From positions 1,632,001 through 1,696,000 of the forward strand of contig NZ_CP027229.1 of the NCBI RefSeq assembly GCF_002999135.1: a stretch of 64,000 bases of DNA, in the 5' to 3' direction. The position numbers and the translations under genes are program-made. Of this stretch, positions 42,706 through 52,168 are shown piece by piece. The notes beneath the pieces were generated by a model. It had not been told where the DNA came from. It saw only the letters and a program-made list of their open reading frames with translations, and searched no databases. How positions within the stretch are numbered: position 1 is the first letter of the stretch; the number at the start of each line of letters is the position of its first letter. This DNA comes from Capnocytophaga sp. oral taxon 878. Its GTDB lineage: Bacteria > Bacteroidota > Bacteroidia > Flavobacteriales > Flavobacteriaceae.

Positions 42706-43185
42706 TTAAATTACCTCATTGAGGTATGCTTTAAGCATCCAAACGTTCTTTTCTTGTTCGGAAACGAATCCGCTAATGAGAGAGTTGGTACCTTCGTCGC
42801 CTATTTCGTCGGAAAGGGTAAGTAATTCTCTTTCAAGGGGAAGAAGTGCGCTAATGGTGTTGATTACCAAACGTACGGTTTTGTCGTCGTCAAAAATGTT
42901 TTCTCCTACGGGTACGGTAGCGTGTTTCACATAAGATTGCAAAGTGTGGAAAGGCACGCCGCCGAGAGTAAGGATACGTTCGGCGATTTGATCGACTTGT
43001 TCTTGGGCAGAGTTGTAAAGTTCTTCGAACTTAATGTGTAGTTCAAAGAAGCGTTTTCCTTTGATATTCCAGTGTACCCCGCGTAGGTTTTGGTAGTAGG
43101 TTTGGTAATTGGCAAGCAATACATTTAGTAAGCTAACTTCTTTTTCGACTTGGGCTTTGTTAAGCCCTAAAGTATTTAAACTCAT
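42706..43185 (-). CDS. dps: Dps family ferritin-like DNA-binding stress protein
   Basis: 159 residues. The Dps ferroxidase motif is present: HWNIKGKRFFELHIKFEELY with the inter-subunit His, Asp/Glu ligands. Dps forms a dodecamer that stores iron and guards DNA during starvation and peroxide stress. Single gene with its own -7 box and terminator. The N-terminal tail is short, so DNA binding may be weak. Confidence 0.92.
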   Translation of the reverse strand: MSLNTLGLNKAQVEKEVSLLNVLLANYQTYYQNLRGVHWNIKGKRFFELHIKFEELYNSAQEQVDQIAERILTLGGVPFHTLQSYVKHATVPVGENIFDDDKTVRLVINTISALLPLERELLTLSDEIGDEGTNSLISGFVSEQEKNVWMLKAYLNEVI

Positions 43186-43213
43186 AATTTGTTCTTTTTA
43201 AAATTCTACGGTG

Positions 43214-43221
43214 CAAAGGTA
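43214..43221 (-). promoter_or_regulatory. Probable -7 box of dps
   Basis: Minus strand TACCTTTG, 28 bp before the dps start. No TTG at 19-bp spacing, which may mean an activator or another sigma factor is needed. Confidence 0.6.
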
Positions 43222-43408
43222 AGGCATTTCTTGCTACAATGGTGTTGTTTTATTATAGATTTTTCAGATTTTAGAATAAGATTTTTATAGGTAAGAGGTA
43301 AGAGATAAGATGAAATGAGGAAAATGTAGTGTTTTGGGGATTTTGTTGTGAATTTAGCAAAGGGGGATACAGAAATCGAAGGGGTTGATAATGAGCGATG
43401 TAAGGTCT

Positions 43409-43452
43409 TTCCTTCGTTTATAGTTCGTTTATCCTTCGTTATAGGTTCGTTC
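43409..43452 (+). repeat. Dispersed 44-bp repeat, copy D
   Basis: Units TTCCTTCGTTT, ATAGTTCGTTT, ATCCTTCGTTA, TAGGTTCGTTC. Only the first base differs from copy B. Confidence 0.92.
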
Positions 43453-43620
43453 ATCCTAAGGGATAGCTGTATGGTGGTTGGGGTGATGCTGGAAGTGTAA
43501 TTAGTTGATTATAAGGTGATTGTGTTTTTAAGGGGGATGTAGGATTGGGGTTGGGAATTATTGAAGGATTGGCAATAAAAAGGGGGAAAAGATGTATTTT
43601 TGACAATAATTAAAAGATGA

Positions 43621-43644
43621 GGGGTAAGGGGTTTGGGGTGGTGG
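43621..43644 (+). other. Candidate G-quadruplex sequence
   Basis: Runs of G4, G4, G4 and GG-T-GG separated by 3-nt and shorter loops. Among the G-rich stretches of the window this is the closest to a textbook quadruplex motif. It lies 108 bp before the rluB promoter. Confidence 0.55.
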
Positions 43645-43751
43645 AGTTGGTATTTTTTAGAAGAAGTGAGTATTATTGGGGGGTTGTTGGGGTATGATTG
43701 GAGGAGGGTGTGAGATTTTGTGTATTGGATGTGATTAAGAAATTGGGGGAT

Positions 43752-43781
43752 TTGGTAATTCAAAAATTATTCGTACCTTTG
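43752..43781 (+). promoter_or_regulatory. Promoter of the RluB-type pseudouridine synthase gene
   Basis: TTG (43752-43754), 19 bp, TACCTTTG (43774-43781), 39 bp before the ATG. Confidence 0.83.
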
Positions 43782-43820
43782 CAGCCTTAAACTATGATAT
43801 TATAGAGAGATTTAATTTGT

Positions 43821-45119
43821 ATGGAAACCAGAAAATTTAACAACAACTACAAAAAAAACAACTACGCTTCCGATGGGAATACGGAACGTAAACCTTACAA
43901 CAACTCGTCGTACAAAAACAACGACAACCGCAAGAGTTATAGCAGTAATGGGCGAAAAGAGTACAATGAGAGTCCTTATAAAAAGAATTCGTACTCGCAA
44001 AACAATGAAAACAGGAGCTATAACAAGCCTTATTCGGGAGAAAGTAACAATTCTGAACGCAATAACCGCTATAATAACAACAATTCTGAACGCAATAACC
44101 GCTATAATAACAATAATTCTGAACGCAATAACGGTTATAGTAACAATAACCGATACAATAACAGCGAAAACCGCTATAACAATAGCGAGAATAGGTATAA
44201 CAGCGGCGAAAATAGATATAACAACGGCGATAAATACGCTAAAAATGACTATCGCGGGGGTAATAACAATAGGTATAACAATAATAACGAAAATAAGTAC
44301 AGCAGTAACAACAATCGTTATAACAACGGGAATAAATTCAACAAAAAACCTTTTGCCAATACCTATAAAAATAACTCGGAGCCTGTAGAATACGCTCCGG
44401 TACCTGCTACTGAGACACGCTTGAACAAGTTTATTGCTGATGCGGGTATCTGTTCGCGTAGGAATGCAGATGTGTATATTTCGGCAGGGAATGTAACGGT
44501 GAATGGAGTGGTGATGACTACCCTTGGCTACCGTGTGAAACCTACTGATGAGGTGCGTTTTGACGGTAAACTGCTATCTTCGGAGAAGAAAGAATATATA
44601 TTACTGAATAAGCCTAAAGGCTTTATTACTACCACTAATGATGAGAAAGGGCGCAAGACCGTAATGGACTTGGTAGCTAACGCTACTAATGTGCGTATTT
44701 TGCCGGTAGGACGCCTTGACAGGGCTACTACAGGGCTACTACTGCTTACTAACGATGGTGAACTTACCAAAAAACTAACCCACCCTACTCACGGGGTACG
44801 CAAAATATACCATGTTATTTTGGATAGGAAGTTGGAATATAAAGACTTCGTGGCAATACAAGAAGGACTAGAATTGGAGGACGGGTTCATTGAAGTAGAT
44901 GAGATTAGTTACGTAAATGATAAGCCTAAGAACGAAATAGGTATTAAAATACATAGTGGACGCAACCGTATAGTACGCCGTATTTTTGAGCATTTGGGTT
45001 ACCAAGTGGATAAACTTGATAGGGTGGTATTTGCGGGACTAACGAAAAAGGATTTGCCTCGCGGACATTGGCGTAGGCTAACCCAACAAGAAGTGATAAA
45101 CCTGAGAAATATGAAATAG
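43821..45119 (+). CDS. RluB/RsuA-type rRNA pseudouridine synthase with Asn-rich N-terminal extension
   Basis: 432 residues. Residues 1-185 are a low-complexity, Asn/Tyr/Arg/Lys-rich extension built from repeats such as [10 protein letters not shown]. Then an S4 RNA-binding domain (about 195-245, [20 protein letters not shown]) and the catalytic domain with D300 in [18 protein letters not shown] and the C-terminal [15 protein letters not shown]. It should make pseudouridine in 23S rRNA helix regions like RluB. The extension is probably disordered and may bind RNA. ruvB begins 22 bp after the stop. Confidence 0.92.
   Translation: METRKFNNNYKKNNYASDGNTERKPYNNSSYKNNDNRKSYSSNGRKEYNESPYKKNSYSQNNENRSYNKPYSGESNNSERNNRYNNNNSERNNRYNNNNSERNNGYSNNNRYNNSENRYNNSENRYNSGENRYNNGDKYAKNDYRGGNNNRYNNNNENKYSSNNNRYNNGNKFNKKPFANTYKNNSEPVEYAPVPATETRLNKFIADAGICSRRNADVYISAGNVTVNGVVMTTLGYRVKPTDEVRFDGKLLSSEKKEYILLNKPKGFITTTNDEKGRKTVMDLVANATNVRILPVGRLDRATTGLLLLTNDGELTKKLTHPTHGVRKIYHVILDRKLEYKDFVAIQEGLELEDGFIEVDEISYVNDKPKNEIGIKIHSGRNRIVRRIFEHLGYQVDKLDRVVFAGLTKKDLPRGHWRRLTQQEVINLRNMK
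44043..44340 (+). repeat. Asn-codon-rich tandem repeats in the rluB-like gene
   Basis: Repeated TCTGAACGCAATAACCGCTA and AATAACAATAAC-type units encode [10 protein letters not shown] and ENRYNN repeats. The region is prone to length change by slippage. Confidence 0.8.
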
Positions 45120-45141
45120 TGCCAAAGCACACTTTATTATC

Positions 45142-46167
45142 TTGAATAAGAATTTAGACCCTAATAAAGAGAATTACTCGGCGCAGGAGCTTGATATAGA
45201 GCGAGCCCTGCGCCCTTTATCGTTCGATGATTTTGCCGGACAAGAAGCTGTATTGGAAAATCTTAAAGTATTTGTAAAGGCCGCTAATATGCGAAACGAA
45301 GCTTTAGACCATACTTTGTTTCACGGTCCGCCAGGACTTGGGAAGACTACTCTTGCCCATATACTTGCTAATGAGCTGGGAGTAGGTATTAAAATTACAT
45401 CAGGCCCAGTGCTGGATAAACCTGGTGACTTAGCAGGCTTGCTTACGAACCTACAAGAACGCGATGTACTATTCATAGACGAAATACACCGACTAAGTCC
45501 TGTGGTTGAAGAGTACCTATACTCGGCTATGGAAGATTATAAAATTGATATAATGATAGAGTCGGGGCCTAATGCAAGGACAGTGCAAATTAATCTGAAT
45601 CCTTTTACACTTATTGGGGCTACTACGCGTTCGGGACTGCTTACTGCGCCTATGCGAGCACGTTTTGGGATCCAAAGTAGGCTGCAATACTACTCGACCG
45701 AGCTTCTTGGTGATATAGTGCAACGGAGTGCTTCTATCCTAAGAGTGCCTATTGAACCTCAAGCTGCTATTGAGCTAGCTAGTAGAAGTAGAGGTACCCC
45801 GCGTATTGCTAATGCCCTGCTGCGACGCATTAGGGACTTTGCTCAAATAAAAGGTAATGGAAAAATAGATGTTGAAATAACACGATTTGGACTAAAAGCC
45901 TTAAATGTAGATGCTCATGGATTGGATGAGATGGACAATAAAATACTCTTGACCTTAATTGATAAATTTAAAGGAGGACCTGTGGGGATTACAACTCTTG
46001 CAACAGCTGTATCGGAAAGTGCTGAAACTATAGAAGAAGTGTATGAACCCTTCCTGATACAAGAAGGTTTCATAGTACGTACCCCTCGTGGACGTGAAGT
46101 GACTGACCTAGCATATAAGCACTTAGGAAGAGTGAATATAGCAAGACAAGGTACTTTGTTTGAATAA
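45142..46167 (+). CDS. ruvB: Holliday junction branch migration ATPase RuvB
   Basis: 341 residues, the standard RuvB length. AAA+ motifs are complete: Walker [10 protein letters not shown], Walker [10 protein letters not shown], sensor 1 GATTRSG, and arginine finger region PMRARFGI, with the C-terminal winged helix ([16 protein letters not shown]). It is the motor of RuvAB branch migration. It starts with TTG: the conserved N-terminus [13 protein letters not shown] begins there and the next in-frame ATG lies well inside the AAA+ core. Preceded closely by the pseudouridine synthase gene; terminator follows. Confidence 0.96.
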   Translation: MNKNLDPNKENYSAQELDIERALRPLSFDDFAGQEAVLENLKVFVKAANMRNEALDHTLFHGPPGLGKTTLAHILANELGVGIKITSGPVLDKPGDLAGLLTNLQERDVLFIDEIHRLSPVVEEYLYSAMEDYKIDIMIESGPNARTVQINLNPFTLIGATTRSGLLTAPMRARFGIQSRLQYYSTELLGDIVQRSASILRVPIEPQAAIELASRSRGTPRIANALLRRIRDFAQIKGNGKIDVEITRFGLKALNVDAHGLDEMDNKILLTLIDKFKGGPVGITTLATAVSESAETIEEVYEPFLIQEGFIVRTPRGREVTDLAYKHLGRVNIARQGTLFE

Positions 46168-46190
46168 AGCAATTAACAATTAGATAAAGA

Positions 46191-46229
46191 AAATCCCTTA
46201 AAGTACGGTGTTACTTTAAGGGATTTTTA
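46191..46229 (+). terminator. Terminator after ruvB
   Basis: A perfect 15-bp stem (46191-46205 with 46212-46226) with a 6-nt loop and T run. Confidence 0.9.
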
Positions 46230-46365
46230 TTGGTTATTATTAGGAGATAAAAATGAAAAATGTGGTACATTAAGGGTGAGTTAGAAAATAGCTATAAGAG
46301 AGGTAATTTGTGCTTACATATAAGTAGAATTTTGGTAAATTTGGGCGATAAGAGCCATAGTAGAT

Positions 46366-46395
46366 TTGTTAATTTATTAATTATCCGTATCTTTG
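46366..46395 (+). promoter_or_regulatory. Promoter of the acyl-CoA carboxyltransferase gene
   Basis: TTG (46366-46368), 19 bp, TATCTTTG (46388-46395), 19 bp before the ATG. Confidence 0.83.
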
Positions 46396-46414
46396 CAGCC
46401 TGATTATTTTTACA

Positions 46415-48043
46415 ATGGATATTCAATTCAATAGCAACGAAGATTATAATAAATTAGCATTAAACGAACTACGCAAACGCTTACTGAAAGTAAAGGAAGG
46501 CGGAGGAAAGAAGAACCTTGAAAAACTTCATAGCCAAGGTAAACTTTCTGCACGTGAACGTATTGAGTTTCTTTTAGATAAAGATAGACCTTCTATAGAA
46601 ATAGGAGTCTTTGCTGGCGATGGTATGTATGCAGAACATGGAGGCTGCCCTTCGGGTGGAGTGGTAGTGGTAATGGGCTATGTATCAGGAAAACAGTGTA
46701 TAGTAGTAGCTAATGATGCTACTGTGAAGGCAGGAGCTTGGTTCCCTATTACTGCTAAAAAGAACCTTCGTGCCCAAGAAATAGCTATGGAGAACCGCTT
46801 GCCTATCATCTATTTAGTAGATAGCGCAGGGGTTTATTTGCCCTTGCAAGATGAGATTTTTCCAGATAAAGAACACTTTGGACGTATTTTTAGGAACAAT
46901 GCCTTGATGAGCAGTATGGGTATTACCCAAATAGCTGTGGTAATGGGGAGTTGTGTGGCAGGAGGGGCTTATCTTCCTATAATGAGTGATGAGGCACTGA
47001 TAGTAGATAAAACAGGTAGTATCTTTTTAGCAGGAAGCTACTTAGTAAAAGCTGCTATAGGTGAAACTATTGACAATGAAACTTTAGGTGGAGCAACTAC
47101 TCATTGCGAAATTAGCGGAGTAACAGACTATAAGGCTATTGATGATAAAGATGCTCTTAACCGTGTAAGGCGTACTATGGCGAAACTTGCTGATGCTGAA
47201 AAGGCGGGCTTAAACTGTATAGAAGCACACAAACCGCTAAAAGATCCTAATGAAATATATGGCCTATTACCAAAACTACGTTCTGAACCTTATGATATGA
47301 AGGAAATTATTCTGCGATTGGTAGATAATTCAGAATTTGATGAATATAAAGAAGGTTATGGACAAACAATCATCACAGGATATGCACGTATTGAAGGATG
47401 GGCAGTAGGTATTGTAGCTAACCAACGCAAGGTAGTAAAGACTAAAAAAGGAGAGATGCAGTTTGGAGGTGTTATCTATTCGGATAGTGCTGATAAGGCT
47501 ACACGCTTTATTGCTAACTGTAACCAGAAAAAGATTCCTTTGCTTTTTTTGCAAGATGTTACAGGATTTATGGTAGGCTCAAAATCGGAGCATGGAGGTA
47601 TTATTAAAGATGGAGCTAAGTTGGTAAATGCTGTGGCTAACTCAGTAGTTCCTAAGTTTACAGTTGTAATAGGTAACTCATACGGGGCAGGAAACTATGC
47701 TATGTGTGGTAAGGCTTATGACCCACGTCTTATTGTATCATGGCATAGTGGCAATATTTCGGTAATGGGTGGTGCACAAGCTGCTAAAGTACTATTACAG
47801 ATAGAAACTGCTACCCTAAAGAAAAAAGGTGAAGAACTTACGCCCGAAAAAGAAGAAACCTTATTCAATCATATCAAAGAGAAGTATGATGAACAAATAT
47901 CACCTTATTATGCTGCTGCCCGCCTATGGACAGATGCTATTATAGATCCATTAGAAACTCGGCTATGGGTATCAATGGGTATAGAAGCGGCTAATAACGC
48001 ACCTATTGAGAAAAAATTTAATTTAGGAGTAATACAAGTATAA
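46415..48043 (+). CDS. Acyl-CoA carboxylase carboxyltransferase (beta) subunit
   Basis: 542 residues with the two crotonase-like halves of a biotin-dependent carboxyltransferase: SARERIEFLLD, GGCPSGGVVVVMGYVSGK, MGSCVAGGAYLPIMSDE and GNSYGAGNYAMCGKAYDP. The length and sequence style favour methylcrotonyl-CoA or a related acyl-CoA over propionyl-CoA, but the substrate is not certain. It transfers carboxyl from biotin to the acyl-CoA. No biotin carboxylase/carrier subunit is adjacent; accB and accC lie 34 kb away in the fatty acid operon. Own promoter and terminator. Confidence 0.87.
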   Translation: MDIQFNSNEDYNKLALNELRKRLLKVKEGGGKKNLEKLHSQGKLSARERIEFLLDKDRPSIEIGVFAGDGMYAEHGGCPSGGVVVVMGYVSGKQCIVVANDATVKAGAWFPITAKKNLRAQEIAMENRLPIIYLVDSAGVYLPLQDEIFPDKEHFGRIFRNNALMSSMGITQIAVVMGSCVAGGAYLPIMSDEALIVDKTGSIFLAGSYLVKAAIGETIDNETLGGATTHCEISGVTDYKAIDDKDALNRVRRTMAKLADAEKAGLNCIEAHKPLKDPNEIYGLLPKLRSEPYDMKEIILRLVDNSEFDEYKEGYGQTIITGYARIEGWAVGIVANQRKVVKTKKGEMQFGGVIYSDSADKATRFIANCNQKKIPLLFLQDVTGFMVGSKSEHGGIIKDGAKLVNAVANSVVPKFTVVIGNSYGAGNYAMCGKAYDPRLIVSWHSGNISVMGGAQAAKVLLQIETATLKKKGEELTPEKEETLFNHIKEKYDEQISPYYAAARLWTDAIIDPLETRLWVSMGIEAANNAPIEKKFNLGVIQV

Positions 48044-48044
48044 A

Positions 48045-48085
48045 ACAAAAGAGACTGCTCAATAATATTGAGCAGTCTCTTTTGT
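48045..48085. terminator. Bidirectional terminator between carboxyltransferase and atpG
   Basis: A perfect 19-bp inverted repeat (48045-48063 with 48067-48085) with a 3-nt loop, between convergent genes. Confidence 0.9.
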
Positions 48086-48098
48086 TTTTATCTAATTA

Positions 48099-48959
48099 TT
48101 AAGTCAAAGCTTCGGATCCTCCTACAATTTCTATAATCTCACCTGTAATAGTTGCTTGACGGGCTTTATTATAGGTAAGTATAAGTTCATTTTTAAGATC
48201 TTGAGCATTATCAGTTGCTTTATGCATAGCTGTCATACGAGCTCCATGTTCAGCAGCTACTGAGTCACGTAAAGCTTTAAAAAGTTGTATTTTAAGTGAT
48301 CGTGGGATAAGTTCTTCTACAATCTCTTGTTTTGAAGGCTCATAAATATAGTCGGTATGTAATGCTGAAGTTTTAGTATTAGCTACAGGCTGTATTGGTA
48401 AAAAAATCTCATCAGTAAGAATTTGGGTAGCAGCATTCTTAAAACTGTTATAAACCAATACTATTTGGTCATATTTACCTGAAGTATATAGCTGCATCAG
48501 TTCTTCTGCTAAAACAGCTGCTGTAGTAAAACTAAGCTTATCAAAAATCTGACTGTTATGTGCTACAATCTTATCAAATTTCTTAAGTACATCATTCCCT
48601 TTCTTACCTATAGTATATAGCTGTACCTGCTTCCCCTGATAGGTAGTTTGTTCTAATTCTAACGCTTTTTTTATCACACTAGCATTAAATGCCCCGCAAA
48701 GTCCGCGATTAGAAGTTATAGGTACTAAAAGTACTTTTTTAACAGCTCCTTGGCGTGGATTATACATATTTTCACTACCCAAAGCTGCACTGAGGTGTTC
48801 CAGTAACTGCTTGAGCTTATAAGCATAGGGTTTCATCGCTATAATAGCATCTTGTGCCTTTTTCAATTTAGCTGCTGATACCATTTTCATTGCTGCGGTA
48901 ATTTGCATTGTTGAACTTACCGATGAAATTCTGCTTCGTATTTCTTTTAAATTTGCCAT
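48099..48959 (-). CDS. atpG: ATP synthase F1 subunit gamma
   Basis: 286 residues. The central shaft of F1-ATPase. The N-terminal coiled-coil start (MANLKEIRSRISSVSSTMQITAAMKMVSAAKLKKAQ) and the C-terminal helix (NAQDLKNELILTYNKARQATITGEIIEIVGG) are classic. It is cut off from atpA by a 1.5-kb insertion holding two broken genes. No -7 box is seen in the 49 bp upstream, which instead contains three copies of a TTACCTC heptamer, so atpG expression probably depends on read-through. Confidence 0.95.
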   Translation of the reverse strand: MANLKEIRSRISSVSSTMQITAAMKMVSAAKLKKAQDAIIAMKPYAYKLKQLLEHLSAALGSENMYNPRQGAVKKVLLVPITSNRGLCGAFNASVIKKALELEQTTYQGKQVQLYTIGKKGNDVLKKFDKIVAHNSQIFDKLSFTTAAVLAEELMQLYTSGKYDQIVLVYNSFKNAATQILTDEIFLPIQPVANTKTSALHTDYIYEPSKQEIVEELIPRSLKIQLFKALRDSVAAEHGARMTAMHKATDNAQDLKNELILTYNKARQATITGEIIEIVGGSEALT

Positions 48960-49008
48960 TTTATTAGGTAAGAGGTAAGAGGTAAGAATTCCTATTTACC
49001 ACTAATTA

Positions 49009-49686
49009 TTAACGGTTATTTAATTGTCTTTGAAATTCAATTGTTATAGCGTAACTCTCTTGTATGGGTACTAACCTTCTAGTACTATTTTCAAGGTCTT
49101 TTCCTTCTTTTGTCCAAAGAAAAGGAAAGAACGAAAACACTTGATCAGCGGTGGCTTGTGCTACTTCTTCCTTACAACCTTTCCAATAAAAACCTTCATA
49201 GAACATTTTGAGATCTCCAGAAAATGTCCAATTCAGAAAGTCAGAATAAGTACAATTCATATCTTCCCATTCTAAAGTATCTGGAGCTAAATAAAATACT
49301 TTTCCTAAACTACCTTCACTAAGTCCACCTCCATTAATTGCAAAATAACCACCAAGTATATCATCAGCAATGAGAAGAAAACTAGGTTGTTCACTATAAT
49401 TATCATATGATTTACCTTTATTCCATCCCATCACTCCTCTTTGAAGTCTTTCACATCCTGAGCCCAAAATGCGTATCTATCCATCATCAATAAGAATACC
49501 TCCTGTTTCATAGATTATAGCACCCATAGGTGAACGAGTGGTTACCTGTGTTCTAAGAAGCTCTTCCTCGGCACGCTTTATATCTTTGGGAAGTATCTCA
49601 TAAGGGTTAGTTGCTTCTTGCAGCCACTCTTTTACTAATGCCCAGCCCGATTCTTTTGTATTGATTAATTCATTTAAGGTTTTCAA
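49009..49686 (-). pseudogene. DUF2625 family gene interrupted by an in-frame TAG
   Basis: The first part (49477-49686) reads MKTLNELINTKESGWALVKE through to GAIIYETGGILIDDG, then a TAG at 49477-49479. The same frame continues as IRILGSGCERLQRGVMGWNK to the normal end at 49009, about 225 residues in all. The family has Trp at the stop position as I remember it (GGW/DDGWIRILGSG), so a single G-to-A change (TGG to TAG) explains the break. Both halves are otherwise intact, so inactivation looks recent. The role of DUF2625 is not known to me. It could be read as two ORFs by an automatic caller. Confidence 0.85.
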
Positions 49687-49688
49687 TA

Positions 49689-50408
49689 TTAAAAAGAGTA
49701 TTTCTGGTAAACATCTATATCTTCTATCTTCCTTAATGAAGGAGACTTGCTATGGAATAGCTGAGAGGTAAAAATAATAAGCTCATCCAAATTAAATCCT
49801 TGAATAGTACGTCCTAAAAGGAAAGAGATAGTATATTCTTGCCAATTTTTGCCTTGTTCTTTTGCAATAGCGGCTACTTGGTTTAGCACTTCCCACATTT
49901 CAGCCTCAGTAAGGTACTTACATCAATAGCACCATTTAGCTAAAGAAGCCGCTCTACACAAATCCCAAGCATAAGCGGACTTTACAGTCTCTACTTGTTG
50001 CACCTCTATTCCTAAGCCTTTAGCTATTTGTTTTTGAATTTTGCTAAGTTCAGGTGAAGTTTGCGTAAGTAGAGGACGGAATTGGAGTGAACGTTTCTGT
50101 GCTAATAGATCATTTATAGTTTCTTTAGCTGAAATACTATCTGTTATTTCCCATTGTTGACGTAATCCTTGCTTATAACGTTCTAATATTTCAGTAGGCA
50201 TTAGGTTAAGCAAATGCTCACCACGATAGTAAGTTAGTATTGCTCCAAAAGTAAGCAATCGCTTTTGCTCTTCTGTTAAAGGATCCTGATTAATATGTCC
50301 TACCTGCTTTTGTAAATATTTTTTTGTATAGGATTTGTTTACATAAATCTGCACAACAAATAAAAGTAGAACTCCTATAATTATCAATATTATATAAATA
50401 GTAGACAT
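49689..50408 (-). pseudogene. DUF1266 family membrane-anchored gene interrupted by an in-frame TGA
   Basis: The first part (49923-50408, 161 residues) has one N-terminal transmembrane helix (IYIILIIIGVLLLFVVQIYV) and runs to YAWDLCRAASLAKWCY, then a TGA at 49923-49925. The same frame continues CKYLTEAEMWEVLNQVAA to the end at 49689. The pair AWDLxRxxxLAxW...YLTExExW followed by FLLGR is the DUF1266 signature split across the stop. DUF1266 often appears with immunity-type genes. The gene is 2 bp from the broken DUF2625 gene and 28 bp from atpA. Confidence 0.82.
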
Positions 50409-50436
50409 AATAATGGACGTTTTAAATTAACACTTA

Positions 50437-52017
50437 CTATTTAGCGTATTTTTCACTCAAATCTTTAGCTACTTGCTCCAAAGTAGTAGTAATCTCATCA
50501 GTAAGTTTACCTGCTTTTAGTTCATCTAAAATATTACGATGAGATATATTAAGAAACTCTAAGTACTCTTTTTCAAACTCTTTTATTTTGCTTACTGGTA
50601 CTTGGCGCAATAGGTTTTTAGAACCTGCATAGATAATCGCAATTTGATTTTCTACAGGATAAGGGTCACTTTGTGGCTGTTTCAAGATTTCCACATTGCG
50701 CTTACCTTTCTCTATCACTCCCATAGTAGCCGCATCAAGGTCAGAACCAAACTTAGCAAAAGCTTCAAGCTCGCGGTATTGCGCTTGGTCTAATTTTAGC
50801 GTACCAGCTACTTTTTTCATTGATTTAATTTGAGCTGAACCTCCTACACGTGATACTGATATACCTACGTTAATAGCTGGACGTACTCCTGAGTTAAACA
50901 AGTCAGATTCCAAGAATATCTGTCCGTCGGTAATAGAAATCACGTTAGTAGGGATATAAGCTGATACGTCACCCGCTTGTGTTTCAATAATAGGCAATGC
51001 TGTAAGTGATCCCCCTCCTTTTACTAAAGGTGCAATGCTTTCAGGAAGATCGTTCATTTGACGCGCAATAGTATCATCACCAATTACTTTAGCAGCACGC
51101 TCTAACAGACGAGAGTGCAAGTAAAAGACGTCGCCAGGGTAAGCTTCACGTCCAGGTGGACGACGCAATAACAATGACACCTCACGATAGGCTACTGCTT
51201 GCTTAGAAAGATCGTCATAGATAATAAGAGCAGGACGGCCTGTATCACGGAAATACTCGCCAATAGCAGCGCCTGCAAAAGGAGCGTATACCTGCATAGG
51301 AGCGGGATCGGAAGCATTAGCAGCTACAATAGTAGTGTAAGCTAAAGCCCCTGCATCTTCTAAAGTCTTAGTAATACCTGCTACTGTTGAAGCTTTCTGA
51401 CCAATAGCCACATAAATACAATATACTGGTTTACCTGCATCATAAAACTCTTTTTGGTTGAGTATAGTGTCAATACAAACAGTAGTTTTACCTGTTTGAC
51501 GGTCACCAATAACCAACTCACGCTGTCCACGACCTATAGGAATCATTGCATCAATTGCCTTGATACCTGTTTGCAAAGGTTCATTTACTGGCTGACGGAA
51601 AATAACCCCTGGAGCCTTACGCTCTAACGGCATTTCATATAATTTACCTGTAATAGGTCCTTTTCCATCAATAGGTTGTCCTAAGGTATTTACCACACGT
51701 CCTACAATTCCTTCTCCTACATTAATAGAAGCAATAAGACCTGTGCGTTTTATAGTATCTCCTTCTTTAATATCAGTAGACGGACCTAAAAGGGTAACCC
51801 CTACATTATCTTCCTCAAGATTAAGGACGATACCTTGTAGTCCGTTGTCAAATTTTACTAATTCACCGTATTGCGCATTCGATAGGCCGAAGATACGCGC
51901 AATACCATCACCCACTTGTAATACTGTACCTACTTCTTCCAAAGAGGCATTAGCATCAAAGTGTGCTAGTTGTTCTTTTAAAATTGCTGAAATTTCAGCG
52001 GCTTTTATTTCTGCCAT
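50437..52017 (-). CDS. atpA: ATP synthase F1 subunit alpha
   Basis: 526 residues. Non-catalytic nucleotide-binding subunit of F1. Walker A GDRQTGKT, the signature [17 protein letters not shown] and the N-terminal start [20 protein letters not shown] are standard. Transcribed with atpB-E-F-H; 151 bp separate it from atpH, a gap that is AT-rich and shows nothing recognisable. Confidence 0.97.
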   Translation of the reverse strand: MAEIKAAEISAILKEQLAHFDANASLEEVGTVLQVGDGIARIFGLSNAQYGELVKFDNGLQGIVLNLEEDNVGVTLLGPSTDIKEGDTIKRTGLIASINVGEGIVGRVVNTLGQPIDGKGPITGKLYEMPLERKAPGVIFRQPVNEPLQTGIKAIDAMIPIGRGQRELVIGDRQTGKTTVCIDTILNQKEFYDAGKPVYCIYVAIGQKASTVAGITKTLEDAGALAYTTIVAANASDPAPMQVYAPFAGAAIGEYFRDTGRPALIIYDDLSKQAVAYREVSLLLRRPPGREAYPGDVFYLHSRLLERAAKVIGDDTIARQMNDLPESIAPLVKGGGSLTALPIIETQAGDVSAYIPTNVISITDGQIFLESDLFNSGVRPAINVGISVSRVGGSAQIKSMKKVAGTLKLDQAQYRELEAFAKFGSDLDAATMGVIEKGKRNVEILKQPQSDPYPVENQIAIIYAGSKNLLRQVPVSKIKEFEKEYLEFLNISHRNILDELKAGKLTDEITTTLEQVAKDLSEKYAK

Positions 52018-52168
52018 TTTTTATTTTTTAGCTATTAGTCGTTAGTTTATCTATTTTTTTAAATATTCTATTTTTGAAAAGCTCAAACAAAGTAGCTGTA
52101 GTAATAAATGAGAAGCACATTACAATCATTCTTATAGGAATTTAATTAGTTTATGCTTGTTATCTACC

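Larger units (their letters stand above)
43186..43820 (+). other. Long intergenic region with larger repeat element (copy D), G-rich tract and rluB promoter
   Basis: 635 bp without a credible gene. It holds the dps promoter, a purine-rich segment shared with the 9.7-kb region (43332-43361 left block, core 43409-43452, right block to about 43520), a G-rich tract with four G runs at 43621-43644, and the promoter of the pseudouridine synthase gene at 43752-43781. Minus-strand open frames here (43206-43454, 43509-43763) are low-complexity Ser/Pro/Ile reads of the G-rich strand and cross promoters. Confidence 0.7.

Noticed and set aside
43206..43763. Minus-strand open frames in the dps-rluB intergenic region
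   Set aside because: Low-complexity reads of G/A-rich DNA that cross the dps and rluB promoters; no protein-like features.
43873..44388. A 171-codon frame rich in Ile and Thr inside the pseudouridine synthase gene
   Set aside because: It is the +1 reading of the Asn-codon repeats; the main frame encodes the S4 and catalytic domains.
49923..49925. Selenocysteine at the TGA in the DUF1266 gene
   Set aside because: No SECIS-like hairpin was recognised, the family is not redox active, and the neighbour is broken by TAG, which selenocysteine cannot explain.
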